A program made the translations under genes and the position numbers. This document shows, piece after piece, positions 6,801 through 10,410 of a stretch of 10,410 bases of DNA. The stretch covers positions 1-10,410 of the forward strand of contig JBFHAT010000076.1 of NCBI GenBank assembly GCA_041586155.1, in the 5' to 3' direction. The notes under the pieces are model-generated. The model searched no databases and was not told where the DNA came from. It was given only the letters and a program-made list of their open reading frames with translations. The stretch comes from JBFGJH01 sp041586155 (GTDB taxonomy: Bacteria; Actinomycetota; Acidimicrobiia; Spongiisociales; JAENVV01). The number at the start of each line of letters is the position of its first letter. The first letter of the stretch is position 1.

Positions 6801-8260
6801 AAGTCGTTGGCGTTGTCGTTGGCGTCGGTGGCGCCTGCGTCCTTGCGGAGCACGGCGTTCGTGTTGGAAGGGGCCGGGGTCGGTCCGCTGCCTTCGAAGC
6901 AGTTGGCCGTGGTGCCGTAACCGGCGAAGTCGACGACTGCCGCGGAGAACGGGCAGCCGGTGCCGGTGAGGGCGGTGGTGGTGCTCGCCAGGGCGACCTT
7001 GCCAGCGGTGGCGCTCATGGCGATGGAACCGACTGCGTCAGGCGTGGGAAGCGGCGTGGTGCCGCCTGCTCCGGAAGCCTGCTGGACCAGGTAGTACTGG
7101 CCGGGTGCCAGTGTGCCCGACAGAGCAGTCGCGGACCAGGTCGAGCCGCCTGCGGAGGCGTACTGCAACGACCAGCCGCTGATGTCGACCGGGGCTCCGC
7201 TCCGGTTGTACAGCTCGATGAAGTCATGGGTGTACGTGGCGCCAGAGTTGCCGCCGCCGCCATACAGCTGGCTTATGGTCACGGGCGCCGCCGCCGTGGC
7301 GGGAGCATTGACGGTCAGCGGGACGGTGGCCACGCCGGTGCGGTTTTGGGCGTCTCTGATCGTGGCCGGCAGTGACTTGGCTCCGGTAGGGGTGGCGACG
7401 GGCACGGTCGCCGACCACGAGAAGACCAGGTCGCCGGGAGTGACGTCCCCATTGGTTCCGTCGTCGAAGAAAGCCTGGCTCGCCGAACCGCCGATGGCTG
7501 TGAGGTCGGCGGTCACGGCCAGACCGGTGCTGGCAGGGTTCGTGCCCGGGGTCACCGCCACCATGAGCAGTGTGGCGTCGCCGGCGATCACGGGATCGGG
7601 GCTGGCGGCTCCCGTCCCAGTCGGATTGGTCGGAGCAACGCAAGGCCCAAGCGGCGATGCGGTGTTGCGAGGGTTGGGGGCGCCAAGCGAGAAGTCGGCG
7701 GCGTTGTTGTCGGTGTCCGTACAGCCGTTGTTGAGACGGAGCGCATCGGTGGTGTTGGAGAGCGCAGGCGTCGGCGAGCCTTCCGAGCAGTTGGCGCCGC
7801 CGTACCCGACGAAGTCCACGACCGAGGTAGCGAACGGGCAGCCGGTACCCGTGAGGGCAGTGGTCGTGTTGACGAGAGCGACTTTGCCGGCGGTGGCGCT
7901 CATGGAGATCGAGCCGATTGCGTCTGGGGTGGGAAGGGGGGTGGTGCCGCCGGCGCCGGCAGCCTGCTGCACGAGGTAGTACTGGCCCGGCTGCAGTGTG
8001 CCCGACAAAGCAGTGGCCGACCATGTCGTCCCCGAGGCGGACGCATACTGCACCGACCAGCCGCTGATCGACACGGCCGTGGTCCCGCGATTGAACAGCT
8101 CGATGAAGTCGTGGGTGAAGGTGGCGCCGCTGTTGCCGCCGCCGCCATACACCTGGCTGATGACGATGCTGTGCGAGGTCGCCTCGGCAGACGACGGTGC
8201 GGGGGTGAGCGGGCCGGTCAAGGCCAAAACCAGGGCGACGATCAGGATACGCGCAGCCAT
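3809..8260 (-). CDS. Secreted ExeM/NucH-type extracellular endonuclease, multidomain
   Basis: A 1483-residue secreted protein. Residues 1-25/27 are a signal peptide (cleavage near PSSA). Then follow: lamin-tail domain 1 (about 32-205), an Ig-like spacer (210-320), lamin-tail domain 2 (327-500), a Big_5-like Ig domain (505-607), an OB-like region (610-850), the EEP nuclease domain (875-1183), two PKD-like domains (1186-1273, 1275-1368) and a C-terminal PxKF domain (1371-1483, with VPIKFSLSGDQG). Catalytic EEP motifs are all present: FNVLNY (Asn882), MELEND (Glu931), NHLKSKG (His1027), GDLNA (Asp1081, Asn1083), LDHAL (Asp1124, His1125) and SADHDP (Asp1173, His1174). Known family members are metal-dependent extracellular DNases involved in degrading extracellular DNA; Shewanella ExeM is the best known. 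At nearly 1500 residues this one is considerably longer than those, mostly through added beta domains. The start gives a proper signal peptide; only a weak AAAGGG motif precedes it. There is no sortase signal or terminal membrane helix, so release or non-covalent wall attachment is likely. It is divergent from the gene at 8486. Confidence 0.93.
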   Translation of the reverse strand: MAARILIVALVLALTGPLTPAPSSAEATSHSIVISQVYGGGGNSGATFTHDFIELFNRGTTAVSISGWSVQYASASGTTWSATALSGTLQPGQYYLVQQAAGAGGTTPLPTPDAIGSISMSATAGKVALVNTTTALTGTGCPFATSVVDFVGYGGANCSEGSPTPALSNTTDALRLNNGCTDTDNNAADFSLGAPNPRNTASPLGPCVAPTNPTGTGAASPDPVIAGDATLLMVAVTPGTNPASTGLAVTADLTAIGGSASQAFFDDGTNGDVTPGDLVFSWSATVPVATPTGAKSLPATIRDAQNRTGVATVPLTVNAPATAAAPVTISQLYGGGGNSGATYTHDFIELYNRSGAPVDISGWSLQYASAGGSTWSATALSGTLAPGQYYLVQQASGAGGTTPLPTPDAVGSIAMSATAGKVALASTTTALTGTGCPFSAAVVDFAGYGTTANCFEGSGPTPAPSNTNAVLRKDAGATDANDNANDFVAAAPTPRNTSFGFDQAPAVQATSPANGATNVAVDANLTVTFTEPVDVAGSWFTIVCGSTSHAATFTGGPTTFTLDPHIDFGAGSSCTVTVLAAQVTDQDTQDPPDAMAANFAFSFETVAPNVCDLSFTPTYAIQGSGSASPLAGSTVSTKGVVVGDFQGTAFHNGFYLQDAAGDADTLTSDGIFVFVPSGNPLAGVDVAVGDVVRVTGRVFEFNTLTEIDQVSAVTVCGADTPPASTPVTLPEVVNDDLERYEGMLITFPQALTVTQNFFQGRFGQVSLSSGGRLFTPTNQFAPGSPAAVALADENARRFLVLDDGRTSQNPNPIPYIGTDDTLRQGDSVTSLTGVLDYGPITAGATPRDYRLQPTVPPVFTRVNPRTAAPDPVGGDVKVAAFNVLNYFNGNGLGGGFPTARGASNLAEFNRQRDKIISALVAIDADVVGLMELENDAPPHSALEDLVAGLNAATAPGTYGFVDTGIVGTDQIKVGIIYQPGRVTPVGPHKILTSAIDPLFDDSRNRPVVTQTFAENANGATFTVAVNHLKSKGSACGSGDDDTTTGQGNCNQTRVRAATALVNWLATDPTNSGDGDFLIIGDLNAYAQEDPITSIKNAGYTNLIESFLGGSAYSFTFDGQSGYLDHALASSSLVPQVTGVTEWHINADEPSVLDYNTEFKPQDLYTPTAYRSADHDPVIVGLDLNAPPTVSAGGPYSVAEGSPVTVSAIGSDPDGDVLSYAWDLDDDGTFETPGQSATFSAVGLDGPGSAVVKVRASDPGGLTAVGQVTVTITNAPPSVATPVTAPASSVKGAAVTASAGFTDPGPADGPFTCTVDYGTGGGPQAGTVSGGGCTGPSHTYVSVGTYSVTVAVTDKDGGVGTATTTHRVTFAFTGFFAPVGNPPVVNVVKAGASVPIKFSLSGDQGLGILAAGSPASTTVSCDTGAGTSPLDGAVTSSPSGLTYDQALDQYVYVWKTSRNWKNTCREFTLTLIDGTEHKALFMFD
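6917..7279 (-). repeat. Copy 2 of an intragenic direct repeat (lamin-tail module, nuclease residues 328-448)
   Basis: This block matches 7802-8164 at a constant offset of 885 bases without gaps. At the protein level the two copies are about 82% identical over 118 residues (97 matches counted by eye). Both hold YGGGGNSGAT, THDFIEL, SGWS, SATALSGTL, PGQYYLVQQA and SATAGKVAL. The DNA is also highly similar, for example around 7216-7263 against 8101-8148. Confidence 0.9.
7802..8164 (-). repeat. Copy 1 of an intragenic direct repeat (lamin-tail module, nuclease residues 33-153)
   Basis: This is the upstream (N-terminal) partner of the 6917-7279 block. The copies diverge past about residue 153/448, where the GYG text and the cysteine-containing tail differ by insertions. 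The Ig-like spacer between them (residues 210-320) occurs only once. This looks like duplication of a single domain rather than repeated expansion. Confidence 0.9.
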
Positions 8261-8485
8261 CGGGGTCTTTCCCTTTCGGAGAGGCTGGCATCCGGGTCAC
8301 CGGGGCGCAGCAAACAGGCAGTATCTGGCTCACCCTCGGTGGTGAGTTGCCGGAATGTACAACGCTGGTTCCGCTGTGAGAAGCGGCAGATTTTCGCGTT
8401 CTCAGGCGACGGTCGATCCCGAATGTAGGATCACTCACGATCGGCGACGATGGTCGCTGATCTGTCGACCGAGTGGGGAGCGTCC
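8261..8485. promoter_or_regulatory. Shared upstream region of the divergent nuclease and choice-of-anchor B genes
   Basis: These 225 bases lie between two divergent start codons and must hold both promoters unless one gene is transcribed from elsewhere. I see no convincing -35/-10 pair. Possible but weak elements are a TAGGAT hexamer near 8426 facing right and a 5-bp hairpin, CCGCT (8371-8375) with AGCGG (8382-8386), followed by TTTT at 8391-8394. No clear operator repeat was found. Confidence 0.4.
8475..8480 (+). promoter_or_regulatory. Ribosome-binding site of the choice-of-anchor B gene
   Basis: GGGGAG lies 5 bases before the ATG at 8486. It supports this start, which also places a well-formed signal peptide at the N-terminus. 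Confidence 0.65.
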
Positions 8486-10410
8486 ATGACCTTTGCCCGA
8501 TCACGAATCATTCTGCTTGCCTTGACCCTCGGGATGGCATTGATGACGGCTGCGCCGTCGAGTGCGCACCCCGACCATGGCAACGAACCGCTTCCCCCGG
8601 GCGCCACCAACGCGATGAAGGCGTTCCACGCCGACCGCCCCGGTGCCCAGAACCTCGCCGCCGCATCGTCGACGCCGTGTGTCAACGGGTTTGCAGGCCC
8701 GTACCCGTGCAACAACGTCGACCTGGAAGCGTTCTTGCCGCTCAACCAGATCGGCGCCACGTCGAGCCAGGACGAGGCCAATGACATCTGGGGATGGACC
8801 GATCCGGTGACGGGCGCCGAGATCGCCATCATCGGCACCGTGTTCGGTACCTCGTTCATCGACGTGTCGACACCGTCGGCGCCGGTCTTCCTGGGTGAGC
8901 TGCCAACCCACGGTGCATTCGGTTCGAGCTGGCGGGATATCAAGGTGTATGCCGACCATGCATTCATCGTGAGCGAAGCCAACCAGCATGGCATGCAGGT
9001 GTTCGATCTCACTCAGCTGCGCAGTGTCTCCAGCCCACCGGTGACGTTCTCGGAGACCAAGCACTACAAGAAGGTCGCGCAAGCCCACAACATTGTCATC
9101 AACGAGGACAGCGGTTTCGCCTACATCGTGGGAGCCAGTGGCAAGAACAACTGCTCGGGCGGCCTGCACATGGTGAACATTTCCAATCCGACCAACCCAC
9201 AGTTTGCTGGTTGCTACAGCGGGGACGGCTACACCCACGACGCCCAGTGCGTGAACTACGCGGGTCCGGACCCCGACCACCAAGGCAAGGAGATCTGCCT
9301 CAACTCGAACGAGGACACGCTCACGGTGGTCGACGTGACCAACAAGAGCAACCCGGTGATGCTGTCGCGCACCGGTTACCCGGGGGCGCAGTACACCCAT
9401 CAGGGGTGGCTGACCGACGACCAGGTTCATTTTCTGCTCGACGACGAGCTCGACGAGGTCAACCTCGGCCACAACACTCGCACCCGGGTGTTCGACGTGT
9501 CGAACCTCGACGCCCCTCTGCTCGTGGGCTCATACGACAGCAACAACCCCGCCATCGACCACAACCAGTACGTCAAGGGCAACTTTTCGTACCAGTCGAA
9601 CTACCGGTCGGGACTGCGGATCCTGGACATCAGCGGGGTGGCCACCGCCAACCTCACCGAGGCGGCGTTCTTCGACGTCTACCCGGCCGACGACGCGCCC
9701 GGGTTCAACGGTACCTGGAGCAACTACCCGTACTTCGCCAGCGGCATCGTGGTGGTGAGCGGCATCGAGCAGGGCCTGTTCGTGCTCAAGCCCAACCTGG
9801 GCCCACAGGACAACCCGCCCTCGGTGACGCTGACCGACCCGGCCGACGGGGCCACCGTGTCCGGCACGACGGTGCTGGTGGCGGCCAGCGCCTCCGACGA
9901 CAATGGCGTCACCCAGGTGGAGTTCTTCGTCGACGGCAACTCGATCGGCGTCGACACCACCGCGCCGTACTCGGTGACGTGGGACTCCACGACTGTTGCG
10001 GATGGCGCCCATACGGTTTCGGCGACCGCGACCGACACGATCGGCCAGACAGCCAGCGACGCCCACAGCGTGACCGTGGACAACGTGCCCGACCCGACTT
10101 TGCACATCGGTGACCTCGACGCGTCTACCAGCAGCGGCCGCGGCGGCAAGTGGAACGTCACGGTGACCATCACCGTGCACGACACCGGCGAGGCCGCAGT
10201 GGCCAACGCAACGGTGAGCGGCTCGTGGAGCAACGGGGCGAACGGTTCCGGCTCCTGCGTGACCAACGCCAGCGGCCAATGTTCGATCATCAGGAACAAC
10301 ATCAACCGGAACTCGTCCTCGGCGACGTTCACCGTGGACGGCGTCTCGCATGCCAGCCTGTCGTACGCATCCGGCAGCAACCACGATCCGGACGGCGACA
10401 GCAACGGAAC
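8486..10410 (+). CDS. Secreted choice-of-anchor B family protein (LVIVD-type repeats), C-terminus cut by window edge
   Basis: An uninterrupted frame runs from ATG 8486 to the right edge (641 full codons, no stop). Residues 1-27 form a signal peptide with cleavage after PSSA. Residues about 75-437 are the choice-of-anchor B region: CNNVDLEAFLPL, NDIWGWTDPVTG, GTSFIDVSTP, SSWRDIKVY, HAFIVSEANQHGMQVFDL, GYTHDAQCV, GKEICLNSNEDTLTVVDV, YTHQGWLTDDQ, FLLDDELDE, the segment from IDHN through YRSGLRILDIS, and SGIEQGLFVLKPNL. Such repeats are expected to form a beta-propeller; conserved His and Asp residues (H251, D252, H305, D319, D320, H359) suggest metal binding, which is inferred. A bacterial Ig-like domain follows (443-533, VTQVEFFVDGNSIG), then a cysteine-containing beta domain (about 538-630). 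The last text, NHDPDGDSNG, resembles the closing motif of this type of domain, so the stop may be near. No enzyme activity is established for the family. It is divergent from the nuclease, also secreted. Confidence 0.9.
   Translation, partial: MTFARSRIILLALTLGMALMTAAPSSAHPDHGNEPLPPGATNAMKAFHADRPGAQNLAAASSTPCVNGFAGPYPCNNVDLEAFLPLNQIGATSSQDEANDIWGWTDPVTGAEIAIIGTVFGTSFIDVSTPSAPVFLGELPTHGAFGSSWRDIKVYADHAFIVSEANQHGMQVFDLTQLRSVSSPPVTFSETKHYKKVAQAHNIVINEDSGFAYIVGASGKNNCSGGLHMVNISNPTNPQFAGCYSGDGYTHDAQCVNYAGPDPDHQGKEICLNSNEDTLTVVDVTNKSNPVMLSRTGYPGAQYTHQGWLTDDQVHFLLDDELDEVNLGHNTRTRVFDVSNLDAPLLVGSYDSNNPAIDHNQYVKGNFSYQSNYRSGLRILDISGVATANLTEAAFFDVYPADDAPGFNGTWSNYPYFASGIVVVSGIEQGLFVLKPNLGPQDNPPSVTLTDPADGATVSGTTVLVAASASDDNGVTQVEFFVDGNSIGVDTTAPYSVTWDSTTVADGAHTVSATATDTIGQTASDAHSVTVDNVPDPTLHIGDLDASTSSGRGGKWNVTVTITVHDTGEAAVANATVSGSWSNGANGSGSCVTNASGQCSIIRNNINRNSSSATFTVDGVSHASLSYASGSNHDPDGDSNG

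Noticed and set aside
7224..8504. 426-codon open frame on the minus strand, beginning upstream of the nuclease start
   Set aside because: It overlaps the nuclease N-terminal half in another frame. The text is rich in Arg/His/Pro with no domain, typical of an out-of-frame reading of GC-rich DNA; the nuclease frame has clear domains.
8501..9472. 323-codon minus-strand frame opposite the choice-of-anchor B gene
   Set aside because: The plus-strand frame is continuous, has a signal peptide and family motifs. The antisense frame is Val/Arg/Gly-rich shadow text without recognisable domains.

Overview
The window reads as a stretch of chromosome from a GC-rich bacterium, most likely an actinobacterium. 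The grounds are strong G/C bias at third codon positions, mixed ATG and GTG starts, and large secreted multidomain proteins whose modules (PxKF domain, choice-of-anchor B, lamin-tail domains) are common in Actinomycetota. The class cannot be fixed from this sequence; Acidimicrobiia would fit but is a guess. I see no tRNA, rRNA, CRISPR array, insertion sequence or phage gene.

Layout from left to right. (1) Bases 2-148 are the last 48 codons of a plus-strand secreted protein that begins outside the window. A perfect 10-bp hairpin at 217-241 separates it from the convergent minus-strand genes. (2) Bases 255-3706 hold five minus-strand loci. Listed in the direction of transcription they are a broken ketopantoate-reductase-family gene (2935-3706), a small P-loop kinase-like ATPase (2343-2882), a pirin (1367-2290), a DUF1801/YdhG-like protein (852-1193) and a membrane-anchored protein with a possible NTR-like OB fold (255-752). 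Gaps are about 50 bp between the first three and 100-175 bp further on, so the first three may share a transcript. These look like housekeeping or accessory genes without a shared pathway. (3) Bases 3809-8260 are one very large minus-strand gene for a 1483-residue secreted nuclease of the ExeM/NucH type. It carries two lamin-tail domains, Ig-like and OB-like modules, an exonuclease-endonuclease-phosphatase catalytic domain, two PKD-like domains and a C-terminal PxKF domain. (4) Divergent from it, across a 225-bp shared upstream region, bases 8486-10410 encode a secreted choice-of-anchor B (LVIVD-repeat) protein that runs off the right edge.

Functional reading. The right half is a secretion-oriented block: a probable extracellular DNase and a large secreted beta-propeller-like protein, each with its own signal peptide. 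The nuclease could serve nutrient (phosphate or nucleotide) scavenging from extracellular DNA or biofilm turnover; that is inferred from family knowledge. The most notable sequence-level observations are the reductase pseudogene, whose remains lie in all three minus-strand frames with two separate blocks of coding sequence missing, and a near-perfect 885-bp-spaced duplication of the lamin-tail module inside the nuclease. I did not find a convincing undescribed multi-gene system.
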